A DNA stretch of 64,000 nucleotides from an uncultured Acidimicrobiales bacterium (lineage in GTDB: Bacteria; Actinomycetota; Acidimicrobiia; Acidimicrobiales; Bin134), in contig OX638350.1 in the NCBI GenBank assembly GCA_951813325.1, positions 3,081,954-3,145,953 on the forward strand, given 5' to 3'. Under the pieces are notes generated by a model. That model saw only the letters and a list, made by a program, of their open reading frames with translations. It did not search any database and had not been told where the DNA came from. The stretch's first letter is position 1, and the number at the start of each line of letters is the position of its first letter. This document shows, piece after piece, positions 9,159 to 17,952 of this stretch. The position numbers and the translations under genes are program-made.

Positions 9159-9383
9159 ATGGACGAAGCCGAGCCCCGAACCCGCACCAACATCGAGCTC
9201 GACGACCGGCTGCTCGACATTGTGATGCGTCGATACGGCGTGCGAACCAAGACCGAAGCCGTCCACCTCGCGTTGAGACGGCTGGCCGGGCTGCCCATGA
9301 CCACCGAGGAGATGCTGGCCATGCAGGGAGCGCAGCTCATCGGCGAGATCCCGCCCGACACCAGCCTCCAACCCCTCGGATGA
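9159..9383 (+). CDS. vapB: VapB-type antitoxin (ribbon-helix-helix)
   Basis: 74 residues from the ATG at 9159. The opening RTRTNIELDDRLLDIVMRRYGVRTKTEAVHLALRRLAG is the short ribbon-helix-helix DNA-binding fold of VapB antitoxins (MraZ/AbrB types look different). The C-terminal tail, rich in Met, Glu and Gln, would wrap the toxin. A GTG at 9144 would extend the protein by five codons but lies inside the palindromic operator, so it is less likely. The gene overlaps vapC by ATGA, indicating translational coupling. VapB neutralises the toxin and binds its own promoter. Confidence 0.85.
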   Translation: MDEAEPRTRTNIELDDRLLDIVMRRYGVRTKTEAVHLALRRLAGLPMTTEEMLAMQGAQLIGEIPPDTSLQPLG

Positions 9384-9784
9384 TCCTGGCCGACACCTCT
9401 GCATGGATGGAGTACGACCGAGGCGCCAACTCCCCTGTTCATGCCCGGCTGGCTGCGCTCATCGCCGAAGGCGGTGGCAGCGTCGCGGTCACCGAGCCGG
9501 TTCTGATGGAGGTGCTGGGAGGAGCCAAGGACGACCAAAGCCACCACCGGCTCTACAACCTGATGACCTCGGTGTCCTGGCTGGGCGCCGATCCGGCCGT
9601 GGATTTCGAAGGCGCGGCCCGCATCAACCGGGTCTGCCGGACCAGCGGGGTCGCCCCTCCGGGCTACATCGTCTGCATGATCGCCAACATCGCGCTGCGG
9701 ACCGGATCAGAGATACTCACCGCCGATCAGGATTTTCACCGCGTGGCCGAGCTCTTCCCCCTCAAGATCGCGGCCGCGCCTTGA
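9380..9784 (+). CDS. vapC: VapC-type PIN-domain ribonuclease toxin
   Basis: 134 residues. PIN-domain acidic residues are visible: ILADTSAWMEY (first Asp), EPVLMEVLGG (Glu) and the C-terminal LTADQDFHRVAELF (Asp). These proteins cut tRNA or rRNA when freed from VapB. The start codon overlaps the vapB stop by four bases. The middle acidic position is weak (PPGYIVCMIANIAL, where a D is usual before the helix), so catalytic activity may be reduced. Confidence 0.85.
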   Translation: MILADTSAWMEYDRGANSPVHARLAALIAEGGGSVAVTEPVLMEVLGGAKDDQSHHRLYNLMTSVSWLGADPAVDFEGAARINRVCRTSGVAPPGYIVCMIANIALRTGSEILTADQDFHRVAELFPLKIAAAP

Positions 9785-9790
9785 GTCTGA

Positions 9791-11488
9791 TCAGGGCGTC
9801 GGGGCGTTGGCGTCGAGGACCGCGCCGGGATTGGCCCCGGTGAGGGTGCCCTCCACCTGGGTGAGAACCCCGTTGACTGCGGTGGCCCGGTAGCCGCCGG
9901 CCGGGCGGCGCAGGCGGGGAGCGCCCGAGGGCAGGTCGGACACGAACCTGTCGGTGTCCCACGAGAGCTCGTCCAAGTCGAACACGGTCACGTCGCCGGC
10001 ATAGCCGGGCAGCAGGCGCCCCCGGTCGTTGAATCCCAGGATCTCGGCTTGTCGGCCGGTGATCTCGTACACCGCGTGCTCCAGCTCGAGGTCGCCCCGG
10101 TCGCGCACGTGGCGGGTCAGCAGCAGGGTGGTGTCGCCCGCGGCGCACATCATCTGCACGTGAGCCCCGGCGTCGGAGGCGCTGATGAGGCAACGGTCGT
10201 CGGAGATCATCTCAGCCACCCCGTCGGGGTTGCTGTTGCTCACTCCCATGGCCACCACCCCGGGCTCCAAGTCGTTCTCCAGAATCCAGTCGGCGAACAC
10301 ATCGGAGGGGTGGCCGCCCCGAGCCTCGGTCAGGTCGGCCAGCGAGCGCCCCAGCCAAGACTCGTTGTCGGGACGGGTCACCGAGGTGAACCGCACGAAG
10401 TCGGGCCGATTGATGGGGAACAGGGACTTCTCGGTTTCATCCCACTCGGTGCGGGCGATATCCCGCCAGCCGGGATCGGCCAGCATCTCCCTTCGAGTCT
10501 CGCCGATCACCCCCATGATCTGGTTCCACCCCTTGGGCAGCATCATGAACACCATGGTCTGCTCCCAGCTCACGTTGAGGTCCAGCGTGCGGGGCGAGGC
10601 AATGGGCCACATGTCGCAGCCCTCGTCTCGGATCTCCTGGGTCAGAGCCATGAACTCCTCGCAACGTTGCGGGGTCATGTCGCTGTGCAAAAGCCCATTC
10701 CAGATGGAGGTGACGCCGCGGGGACCGAGGATGGCAGCCATGCGGCCGATGTCGGCGATGGGATCGGTGCCGGTGAGGTTGGGGATGAACTCAATCAGCC
10801 CGTGTCCGGCCGCAGCCAGCACATCGGCCAGCGCGACCAGCTCGGCGTCGCAAGCCAACCGACTGGGCACCGGGCGACTGCGCCGGTCGAGGTCGAAGAA
10901 TGACGTGCTGAAGCCGTAGCAGCCCGCCGCCATGGCATCGGCCATCTCCGCGGCCATGGCCGCGATCTCCCGAGCAGTGGCCTCCCGGGACCAGGCATCG
11001 TCGCCCATCACATAGATGCGCAGCATGGAATGGCCGATCAGCGAGGCCATGTTAAGCGCGATCCCGCCCTCGTTCATGGCGTCGCGATATTGGCGCCACG
11101 ACCCCCATGACCAGGGAATACCCAACTCGAAATCGGCCACCGGCATGTCCTCGATGTAGCAGAACACATCGATCAACTCGTCGAGCTGCTCGGGCTGGGC
11201 CGGGGCCAGCGACAGCGAACAGTTGCCGATAAGCGCGGTGGTCACCCCGTGCTGGGGCATGGGATCACAGCCCCGGTCCCAGAACATGGACGGATCCAGG
11301 TGGGTGTGGGAGTCGATGAATCCGGGGGACACGTAGCAGCCGCCGGCATCCAGTTCTTCCTCGCCATCAGGGGCTAGGCCAGGGCCGATTTCAGTCACGA
11401 TGCCGCCTTGGATGCGCACATCAGCGGGCTGGGCGGGAGTCCCGGTTCCGTCGATCAGGGTGCCGCCGCGGATGATCAGATCAGACAT
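9791..11488 (-). CDS. N-acyl-D-amino-acid deacylase family amidohydrolase
   Basis: 565 residues from ATG 11488 (MSDLIIRGGTLIDGTG). Family marks are the beta-sandwich start, the metal-binding GFIDSHTHLD, GVTTALIGNCSLS, and the C-terminal return to the sandwich with GYAGDVTVFDLDEL and RLRRPAGGYRATAVNGVL. Enzymes of this group remove acyl groups from D-amino acids or hydrolyse related cyclic amides (D-aminoacylase, dihydropyrimidinase-like). A longer frame begins at 11530 but adds only a hydrophobic extension outside the fold. The 3' end nearly touches vapC. The exact substrate is unknown. Confidence 0.85.
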   Translation of the reverse strand: MSDLIIRGGTLIDGTGTPAQPADVRIQGGIVTEIGPGLAPDGEEELDAGGCYVSPGFIDSHTHLDPSMFWDRGCDPMPQHGVTTALIGNCSLSLAPAQPEQLDELIDVFCYIEDMPVADFELGIPWSWGSWRQYRDAMNEGGIALNMASLIGHSMLRIYVMGDDAWSREATAREIAAMAAEMADAMAAGCYGFSTSFFDLDRRSRPVPSRLACDAELVALADVLAAAGHGLIEFIPNLTGTDPIADIGRMAAILGPRGVTSIWNGLLHSDMTPQRCEEFMALTQEIRDEGCDMWPIASPRTLDLNVSWEQTMVFMMLPKGWNQIMGVIGETRREMLADPGWRDIARTEWDETEKSLFPINRPDFVRFTSVTRPDNESWLGRSLADLTEARGGHPSDVFADWILENDLEPGVVAMGVSNSNPDGVAEMISDDRCLISASDAGAHVQMMCAAGDTTLLLTRHVRDRGDLELEHAVYEITGRQAEILGFNDRGRLLPGYAGDVTVFDLDELSWDTDRFVSDLPSGAPRLRRPAGGYRATAVNGVLTQVEGTLTGANPGAVLDANAPTP

Positions 11489-11562
11489 GGGCCACACGAT
11501 AAACAACCGGTACGCCACCCACCCCATCAACTCCGAAGCACTGGTGAGATAGAAATGGGGCC

Positions 11563-12087
11563 ATGACCAACTCCATCAGCACTGACGCAATAGAGACTTT
11601 GGCGGCCAAGCAGGCCATTACCGAGGCGGTCTACGGCTATTGCCGAGCACTCGACCGGATGGACAAAGACGCTGCTTACAGGGTATGGCATCCCGAGGGG
11701 ACGGCCGATTATGGCGGGGACATCTATCAAGGAACCGGCTGGGGGTTCGTCGACTGGGTGTGGACGGCCCACGCCGCCATGTCCACCCATAGCCATCAGA
11801 TCACCAACGTGTTGATCCAGGTGGACGGCGACCGAGCCGTCAGCGAGGCCTATGTGACCGTGGCGCTGCGGACCCTGCCCTTCGGAGACGGCACCGACGT
11901 GGTCGACATCTACAGCCGAGGGCGCTACGTCGACCAGTGGTCCCGCCGGGACGGCAATTGGGCCATCGACCACCGGGACTACATCACCGACCATTCCGTG
12001 ACCGTGCCCAACCCGAGCCCCGACCCCCACGATCCCCGCTCGGTCCGCGGCCCCGATGACCCCTCGGTTGCCCTGTTCAGCGGTTAG
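11563..12087 (+). CDS. SnoaL-like (NTF2 fold) protein
   Basis: 174 residues. The helix with AKQAITEAVYGYCRALDRMDKDAAYRVWHPEG is the signature of the SnoaL-like domain found in ring-hydroxylating dioxygenase small subunits and bile-acid dehydratase relatives. The following strands contain HSHQITNVLIQVDGDRAVSEAYV. The Tyr and Asp/His positions typical of the catalytic pocket are present. No partner dioxygenase lies nearby. The ATG is divergent from the deacylase gene and 75 bases away. Confidence 0.75.
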   Translation: MTNSISTDAIETLAAKQAITEAVYGYCRALDRMDKDAAYRVWHPEGTADYGGDIYQGTGWGFVDWVWTAHAAMSTHSHQITNVLIQVDGDRAVSEAYVTVALRTLPFGDGTDVVDIYSRGRYVDQWSRRDGNWAIDHRDYITDHSVTVPNPSPDPHDPRSVRGPDDPSVALFSG

Positions 12088-12127
12088 ACGAGCCATCTGT
12101 GACACAGACGTAGCGCATCGACGAGTT

Positions 12128-12153
12128 GAAACGATATAGCGAAACGATATAAT
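12128..12153 (+). promoter_or_regulatory. padR promoter with 13-bp-spaced direct repeats
   Basis: Two copies of GAAACGATATA (12128-12138 and 12141-12151) run head to tail with a 13-bp period. The second overlaps a consensus -10 box TATAAT at 12148-12153. The ATG of padR is at 12163, 9 bases after the box, so the transcript would begin at or next to the start codon (leaderless), and no Shine-Dalgarno sequence is present. The repeats are well placed for autoregulation by the PadR product (inference). Confidence 0.6.
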
Positions 12154-12162
12154 CGCGACTTC

Positions 12163-12753
12163 ATGTTGGACCTCGCGGTGCTTGGACTGCTCAAAGAGGG
12201 CGATCTCCATGGCTATGAGCTGAACAAGCGCCTCAAGTCCCTGGTCGGTGGCTACGCCACCTCGTTCGGCGCCCTGTACCCCGCCTTGGCCCGCTTGGAA
12301 CGGGGCGGCTGGGTGAGCTCCACCGCCGTTGTCCCTCACTCCGACACCGATGAGCAGGCCGCTTCTGAGCCCGCTCGGCGCAACCGGCGGCGCAGCACCC
12401 GCCCCAAGTCAGGCCGAACCCGCAAGGTGTACCGCATCACCGAAGCCGGTGAAGGCCACCTGCTGGAGCTGCTTCAAGAAGACGCCAACAACGAGCGCCG
12501 CTTCCGCTTGCAGTTGGCCTTCTGCCGCTTCCTTCCCACCGACCGGCGGCTGGCCCTGTTCGAGCTGCGCCGAGCCCATCTGGTGAGCCTGCAAGCCATG
12601 GCTCGCCGCGATCCCGTGCATTCCACCGACCCCTACGTGCGCTCCCTGTTCCAGCGTGACCAGGAGCGCCTCGAACACGACTTGGCCTGGCTCGACCGGC
12701 TGATCGCCGATGAGCGCACCAACTGGCCGGGTCCCGAGCCAAACGACCGATGA
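12163..12753 (+). CDS. PadR-family transcriptional regulator
   Basis: 196 residues. The N-terminal winged helix starts at the very first residues ([23 protein letters not shown], then [17 protein letters not shown]), typical of PadR. A basic insert ([17 protein letters not shown], ~75-90) lies in the wing. The C-terminal helical domain (~110-190) fits PadR-s2 dimerisation. It sits 43 bases upstream of ino1; a PadR gene also neighbours ino1 in mycobacteria, so control of inositol synthesis is plausible. The ligand is unknown. Confidence 0.88.
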   Translation: MLDLAVLGLLKEGDLHGYELNKRLKSLVGGYATSFGALYPALARLERGGWVSSTAVVPHSDTDEQAASEPARRNRRRSTRPKSGRTRKVYRITEAGEGHLLELLQEDANNERRFRLQLAFCRFLPTDRRLALFELRRAHLVSLQAMARRDPVHSTDPYVRSLFQRDQERLEHDLAWLDRLIADERTNWPGPEPNDR

Positions 12754-12796
12754 TCGACGCCGATCGATCCCATCTTGCCCAGGGAGGGCCCCCACA

Positions 12797-13876
12797 ATGA
12801 GCAACCCCATCCGCATCGCCATCGCCGGTGTCGGCAACTGCGCCAGCTCCTTGGTGCAGGGGCTGTACTACTACGCCGACGCCGAAACCGAAGACCACAT
12901 CCCCGGCCTGATGCACGTGGTGCTCGGGGGCTACCACATCAAGGATGTGCAGCCGGTGGCGGCCTTCGACGTGGATGCCTCCAAGGTCGGGCTGGATCTG
13001 GGCAAGGCCATCGGGGCCACCCCTAATAACACCGTGCAGTTCTGCGATGTGCCCGAACTGGGAGTGCGGGTGCAGCGGGCCCCCACCTTGGACGGATTCG
13101 GCGAGTTTTACCGCACCCAGTGCGAGGAGTCCCCGGCCGAGCCGGTGGACGTGGCCCATGCCCTGCGGGAAGCCGGGGCCGACGTGCTCATCTCCTATCT
13201 GCCGGTGGGTTCTGAGGAGGCCCAGCGCTACTACGCCGAGTGCTGTCTGGAGGCCGGCGTGGCCTTCGTGAACGCCATCCCGGTGTTCATCGCCTCCGAT
13301 CCGGAGTGGGCCCAGCGCTTTGCCGACGCCGGTGTGCCGGTGGTGGGTGACGACATCAAGAGCCAGGTGGGCGCCACCATCTTGCACCGCACCCTGGCCC
13401 GGCTCTACGAAGACCGGGGTGTGGAGCTCGACCGCACTTACCAGCTCAACTTCGGCGGGAACATGGACTTCATGAACATGCTGGAGCGCTCCCGGCTGGT
13501 GTCCAAGAAGATCTCCAAAACCCAGTCGGTGACTAGCCAGCTCGACAAGGGCATAGCGGCCGATGACGTGCACATCGGCCCCAGCGACCACGTCCCCTGG
13601 CTGAACGACCGGAAATGGGCCCACATTCGCCTCGAGGGCCGTGGTTTCGGCGACGTGCCCCTCAATATCGACCTCAAGCTGGAAGTGGTGGACTCCCCCA
13701 ACTCCGCCGGCGTCATCATCGACGCCCTGCGCTGCGCCAAGCTCGGCCTGGACCACGGCATCGGCGGCCCCCTGCTCGGCCCGTCGGCCTACTTCATGAA
13801 GAGCCCCCCCATCCAATACCGCGACGAGGCCGCCCGCGAGATGGTCGAGGCCTACGCCCGAGGCGAGGTCAGCTAG
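12797..13876 (+). CDS. ino1: myo-inositol-1-phosphate synthase
   Basis: 359 residues. Converts glucose 6-phosphate to 1D-myo-inositol 3-phosphate with NAD as internal redox cofactor, the entry point to phosphatidylinositol and, in actinobacteria, mycothiol. Seen: the Rossmann motif [16 protein letters not shown], the active-site region [17 protein letters not shown], and [13 protein letters not shown] with the conserved Lys/Asp environment. Length matches the short actinobacterial/archaeal class rather than the ~520-residue eukaryotic one. The ATG is preceded by AGGGAGGG. The long frame open on the opposite strand is a GC-driven shadow. Confidence 0.95.
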   Translation: MSNPIRIAIAGVGNCASSLVQGLYYYADAETEDHIPGLMHVVLGGYHIKDVQPVAAFDVDASKVGLDLGKAIGATPNNTVQFCDVPELGVRVQRAPTLDGFGEFYRTQCEESPAEPVDVAHALREAGADVLISYLPVGSEEAQRYYAECCLEAGVAFVNAIPVFIASDPEWAQRFADAGVPVVGDDIKSQVGATILHRTLARLYEDRGVELDRTYQLNFGGNMDFMNMLERSRLVSKKISKTQSVTSQLDKGIAADDVHIGPSDHVPWLNDRKWAHIRLEGRGFGDVPLNIDLKLEVVDSPNSAGVIIDALRCAKLGLDHGIGGPLLGPSAYFMKSPPIQYRDEAAREMVEAYARGEVS

Positions 13877-13900
13877 CACGCACCTCAGGAGGTGGGTGCT
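13875..13900 (+). terminator. hairpin terminator after ino1
   Basis: AGCACGCACCTC and GAGGTGGGTGCT form a 12-bp stem with one mismatch, starting within the ino1 stop codon. There is no U-run, as is common in high-GC actinobacteria. It separates ino1 from the convergent OLD-like gene. Confidence 0.6.
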
Positions 13901-13954
13901 GGTCTCTTGGGGGGTGAGGGAGTCGGCGGCGATTACCCAGCGTGGGACAGCCGC

Positions 13955-15694
13955 TTATCGCGCTGGCTTTGCCCTGCGGTGCTGGGATGCGATGGTGTCA
14001 AGGACGACTATCACGTCTTCGTGGACCTCGGCAGGATCCAGGAAGCCAGCCAATTGGTGATAGTCCGTCTTTGACAAACTGCCAGGTGAGCCCAGGTCAT
14101 CGGCAAATGCGCCAAAGACGGGAGCCAGCAATTCGTCGCTGATCTTGGCATTGCTCCAATACGGGTCTTCCTCATCCCGATAGGCCGCAGGTGGAATTCG
14201 ATCCTTGACGGCGCTCTGCATGGCATCGCGCCAGCGCCTTGACTCTGACTCTTCAAACAGCTGGCCGGGCCCCACCGATCTTGCCCCTTGATGATCTGCG
14301 TATCGGTCCAGCGATTGGACAGGGCGCAGGTAGTTCTCGATTTCTCGGCGCGGCCACATCCACTCGGCCAGATCACCGGTGGCCTCCAAATCGTCACGCT
14401 CGAGACGGTCGAACAGTGCAAATCCCACGAGATCGGGTTTCGCTTCGCGGAGGCCGTGGAAGTGCTTCTTAGCCTCGTTGGGCTGGTTCCCGACGTAGCG
14501 CACGAAGGGCCGCTCCAAGGCTTCGGAAGCTCGGTGGTCGACGAGTGTGGCAAACCTTCGCAGGATGGCCAGATCAGTAGAACCTTCCAGGTACAGCACC
14601 AGGCCAGTGATCTCAGCCTGGTAGTAGTCCTCGAAACCGATGTCGCGGAGAGCCTTAAGAACGTCGCTGCTCTTGTTCAGGCGATGGGGCGTGCCGACAA
14701 ACGCCACGACAGTTCCCCGCTCAGCGGCTTCATTGAGAACTACCTCCGAGTGTGACGCCACAATGATCTGAGTTCCGTTGTCCGCCGCCGCTTCATTCAG
14801 CAATTCGTACGTCTGGCGTTGTCGCAAAATTTCCAGATGGGCATCGGGCTCATCAAAGAGGGCAACGCTGTCGGGGTTAAGGGCGATGAATGAAAGCAAC
14901 AGCAACGTCTGCTGCATGCCTCGTCCCGACGCGGCCAGGTCTAAGCGCGCCCCGTCACGGGTGCAGTAGGTCAACTCGATCTCCCCCCTTTCGGCCAGCA
15001 GTCGAGGTTGATCCAGTTGAACCCCAAAAAGCCCTTCTAGACGGTGGGATAGTCCACTCCAACGATCTTCGCCATCTGGCAGTTCAAGCACTTGGTAGCA
15101 GAGGTTGCGGAGGACTTCAGCAGTGCGACCCTCGCCAATTCGCACCTTGATGGCACCAGGTTCCAACTTGGTCTCATTGGCCGTCAGACCCGACATGGGA
15201 CCGAGCAAGACCACCTGAGAGCGCAAGGCGTCCTCGGGTACCGGCATGCGCTCGGTACCGTCAGGCACTGTGCGCAGCGGGCGGCAATAGAAGCTCTCGG
15301 GATTGGCGAAGTCGAATTCCAGCCCACATGACCAGGCAGAAGCTCCCGTCAGCCCGTCAACAATCACATCGACACAGATGTTCTCAGTGCGCTGTCGACC
15401 AGAATCGTTGCGAAATGTCCGACGAACTTGCAGCTCCCTCCAAATCTGTCGGGCTGAGGGAACCGGCACTGATGTCAGATCTCGGCGGTTGATTGCCACA
15501 CCAGACCGTTTTTCTGGCGCCGACTCTCCCCGCTTCTCTATCCAACGGCGCAATCCGAGGTCCCATAACGTCAGTGCTTGCAGCGCCGATGTCTTGCCTG
15601 AGTCGTTTGGACCGATGAAAACCACTGGGTTTCCGAGCTCAATCTCGGCCTCAGCCAGTCCCTTGAAGTTGCGAACAGTCAGCTTGGTCAGCAC
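13955..15694 (-). CDS. OLD-like AAA ATPase with TOPRIM-type nuclease region
   Basis: 579 residues. ABC-type ATPase parts: LTVRNFKGLAEAEIEL, Walker A GPNDSGKT (28-35), signature-like LAASGRGMQQ (253-261), Walker B VALFDEPDAH (277-286) and the H-loop ASHSE (313-317). After this comes LVLYLEGSTDLAIL (366-378), a TOPRIM acidic motif, then ALFDRLERDD and RREIENYL (449-456), as in OLD-family endonucleases. OLD proteins act as phage-defence or repair nucleases. The GTG start follows AAGGTG located in the end of cca, only 4 bases downstream of its stop, so it is expressed with cca. No GajB-like helicase accompanies it. Confidence 0.75.
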   Translation of the reverse strand: MLTKLTVRNFKGLAEAEIELGNPVVFIGPNDSGKTSALQALTLWDLGLRRWIEKRGESAPEKRSGVAINRRDLTSVPVPSARQIWRELQVRRTFRNDSGRQRTENICVDVIVDGLTGASAWSCGLEFDFANPESFYCRPLRTVPDGTERMPVPEDALRSQVVLLGPMSGLTANETKLEPGAIKVRIGEGRTAEVLRNLCYQVLELPDGEDRWSGLSHRLEGLFGVQLDQPRLLAERGEIELTYCTRDGARLDLAASGRGMQQTLLLLSFIALNPDSVALFDEPDAHLEILRQRQTYELLNEAAADNGTQIIVASHSEVVLNEAAERGTVVAFVGTPHRLNKSSDVLKALRDIGFEDYYQAEITGLVLYLEGSTDLAILRRFATLVDHRASEALERPFVRYVGNQPNEAKKHFHGLREAKPDLVGFALFDRLERDDLEATGDLAEWMWPRREIENYLRPVQSLDRYADHQGARSVGPGQLFEESESRRWRDAMQSAVKDRIPPAAYRDEEDPYWSNAKISDELLAPVFGAFADDLGSPGSLSKTDYHQLAGFLDPAEVHEDVIVVLDTIASQHRRAKPAR

Positions 15695-15698
15695 CGAT

Positions 15699-16946
15699 TC
15701 ACACCTTACGTTCTGAGGTCTTCAAACGATGCCAACCCACAAGGTGGGTGCGGGCCTCGTCGGGGGTGAGGGGACCGGAGTCGAGGCGGTGGCGGCGGAG
15801 TTCCTCGACGGCTGCGCCGACTTCAGGGCCGGGCGCCAGGTCGAGAAGAGCCATGATGTCCCCACCATCGAGCACGGGAGGGCCGCACAGGTCGGGCTCG
15901 GCCTCCAACAGGGCGGCCACATCGGCGGTCAGCGTGCTCACGGCACCGAGGGCGGTCGCCATGATCACCGCCTGATCCCCATGCGACCCGGCGTCGACCA
16001 CCCAGCGGCGCAGCTCGGGCAGGGTCAGGGGCGGCTGGTCAACGGCCCGGCGCGCCGCGGTCAAAACGGCGAACACCGCTCGGCTTACCGCGGTGGTGGC
16101 CCGCCGCTCTGACAACGCGGCGCGCACTTCGGCAGGTGTCCCCGCCTCAGCCAGCAGCGCAGCCAACCGGGTGACCGGATCATCGCCGACCAGACGAAGG
16201 CAGGCCAGCGCCGCAGAGCCATCGCCCACCGGACCCAGAACCCGCTCGGCCAAACCGGTCGCAAACAGCAGCCCAAAGCCAGGCCCAGGGTCGCCCAGGG
16301 CCAAAAGCCGGTCGAGCTCATCGCGTATCCGCTCATCGGCCACGATGCTGAGCCGGTCGGCCATCGCGGCCATCGCGGCCACCAGCGCCGGCTCTGCGGT
16401 CAGCTCGAACTGGGCCATGAATCGGGCAGCCCGCAGCATGCGCAGGGGATCGTCGCTGAACGTCTCCTTAGGATCCAGCGGCGTGCAGAGACGGCGGGCC
16501 GCCAAGTCGGCTGCCCCGTCGAAGGGGTCCATCAACTCCCCTTCGGGCAGCTCGACGGCCATGGCGTTCATGGTGAAGTCGCGTCGGGAGAGGTCGGCCT
16601 CGACGGCAGCGGCGAAAGCCACCTCGGGCTTGCGGGAGTCGGGATGGTATCGCTCGCGGCGGTGGGTGGTGATCTCCACCCGACGGTCGCCCTTTCGAGC
16701 GCCGATGGTGCCGAACCGCTCCCCCTGGGTCCACAGGGTGTCGGCCCAGCCCTCCAAAATCGACTTCACCGCCTCCGGCTGGGCGTCGGTGGTGAGATCA
16801 AGATCGAAGTCCGTGTCCAGCGGCAGTCCCAGCAGACTGTCGCGCACCACCCCGCCCACCAGATAGACCCGATAGCCCTTGGCGGCAAACCGCTCGGCCA
16901 ACCCCCGGGCTTCCTCGCGGACGGGGTCCAGACGTTCGAGGCTCAC
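15699..16946 (-). CDS. cca: CCA tRNA nucleotidyltransferase
   Basis: 415 residues from GTG 16946, which overlaps the upstream gene's stop as GTGA. Adds or repairs the 3'-CCA end of tRNA; three of the four tRNA genes in this window lack an encoded CCA and so need it. Motifs: YLVGGVVRDSLLG, DTDFDLDLTTDA (catalytic carboxylates), the RRDFTMNAMA flexible-loop region, DDPLRMLRAARF and DERIRDELDRLLAL. The C-terminal part (~270-415) is diverged and shows no clear HD motif. A longer frame to 17057 runs back into the histone-deacetylase-like gene and is rejected. Confidence 0.92.
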   Translation of the reverse strand: MSLERLDPVREEARGLAERFAAKGYRVYLVGGVVRDSLLGLPLDTDFDLDLTTDAQPEAVKSILEGWADTLWTQGERFGTIGARKGDRRVEITTHRRERYHPDSRKPEVAFAAAVEADLSRRDFTMNAMAVELPEGELMDPFDGAADLAARRLCTPLDPKETFSDDPLRMLRAARFMAQFELTAEPALVAAMAAMADRLSIVADERIRDELDRLLALGDPGPGFGLLFATGLAERVLGPVGDGSAALACLRLVGDDPVTRLAALLAEAGTPAEVRAALSERRATTAVSRAVFAVLTAARRAVDQPPLTLPELRRWVVDAGSHGDQAVIMATALGAVSTLTADVAALLEAEPDLCGPPVLDGGDIMALLDLAPGPEVGAAVEELRRHRLDSGPLTPDEARTHLVGWHRLKTSERKV

Positions 16947-17941
16947 GACAACAGCGCGGCCGCCGCAGCCGCCACCTCGGCACCCGGCCCGCCCCCGGTA
17001 GCCGGCTCGGGTCGCCAGGTCGTTGCGGCCAATACGGCCACCGCAGCCGCGGCGCAATCAGCCAAAGCCTCCAAATCGTACCCGCCCTCCAAAAAGGCGA
17101 TGCGCCGACCGGGGGGCACCACGTCAATGATCGCCTCGGTGAGATCGGCGAAATCCCCGGCGGCCAAACCCAGGTTGGTCAGCGGGTCAGCCCGATGGGC
17201 GTCGAATCCGGCCGACAGCACCAGCCAATCGGGACCGAACTCCTCCACCGCAGGCAGCACGGCCTCCTCCCAGCCTCGGCGATACACGTCGCCAGTGGCG
17301 CCCATGGGCATGGGCAGGTTGATGGTGGTGCCCGCACCGGGCCCAGCGCCCCGCTCCAACAGCCCACCGGTGCCCGGATAAAACGGGTACTGGTGCCACG
17401 ACACGTACATCACCCGGCTGTCCTCCCAAAACACATCCTGGGTGCCGTTGCCGTGGTGGGCGTCGTAGTCCACCACCAGCACCCGCTCACCCCGGTCGGC
17501 CAGCGCCTGAGCGCAGATCGCCGCGCTGTTGAACATGCAGAACCCCATCGACCGCACCGGGGTGGCATGGTGGCCCGGCGGGCGCACCGCGCAGAACGCG
17601 GCATCGGCCTCCCCGCGGTCGAGGCCGTCGATGGCTGCCAACCCCGCCCCCGCGGCCAGCCGAGCCGCAACCTCCGACTCCGCGGACAGCACCGTGTCGG
17701 GGTCCAGTCGACCACCCCCGGCTTGAGCCACCCGATGTACCGAATCGAGCACCGGCCGATGGTGAACAGCAAGCAGATCGGTATCGGTGGCCATTCGGGG
17801 CTCGGTCGGAACCAGCGCGTCGGCCAGCCCCGCCCTCTGCACCCCGTCGATCACCGCGCGCAACCGGGCCGGTCGCTCTGGATGGGAGCGCCCGGTGTCG
17901 TGGTCGAGAAAGCGCTCATCAGTGATCCACAAAACCGACAC
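16943..17941 (-). CDS. histone deacetylase superfamily protein (AcuC/acetylpolyamine deacetylase-like)
   Basis: 332 residues from GTG 17941 (VSVLWITDERFLDHDTG, then HPERPARL). Zinc-deacetylase marks are RPPGHHATPVRSMGFCMFN, VVDYDAHHGNGTQDVFW, YPFYPGTGG and LSAGFDAHRADPL, which together hold the catalytic His pair and the Asp/His/Asp zinc ligands. It removes acetyl groups from lysine or polyamine substrates. It is translationally coupled to cca. The frame continues upstream through a 34-bp minisatellite only because that repeat has no stops; the family N-terminus fixes the start at 17941. Confidence 0.9.
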   Translation of the reverse strand: MSVLWITDERFLDHDTGRSHPERPARLRAVIDGVQRAGLADALVPTEPRMATDTDLLAVHHRPVLDSVHRVAQAGGGRLDPDTVLSAESEVAARLAAGAGLAAIDGLDRGEADAAFCAVRPPGHHATPVRSMGFCMFNSAAICAQALADRGERVLVVDYDAHHGNGTQDVFWEDSRVMYVSWHQYPFYPGTGGLLERGAGPGAGTTINLPMPMGATGDVYRRGWEEAVLPAVEEFGPDWLVLSAGFDAHRADPLTNLGLAAGDFADLTEAIIDVVPPGRRIAFLEGGYDLEALADCAAAAVAVLAATTWRPEPATGGGPGAEVAAAAAALLS

Positions 17942-17952
17942 AGCCCCACGGT

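Noticed and set aside
12437..13879. 480-residue minus-strand ORF opposite ino1
   Set aside because: His/Gly/Val-rich low-information product typical of antisense frames in GC-rich genes; ino1 on the plus strand is unambiguous.
16947..17057. N-terminal extension of the CCA enzyme
   Set aside because: The extra residues (RRGCGGRIGRND and so on) are translated from the end of the histone-deacetylase-like gene; the GTG at 16946 overlaps that gene's stop as GTGA and matches the family start.
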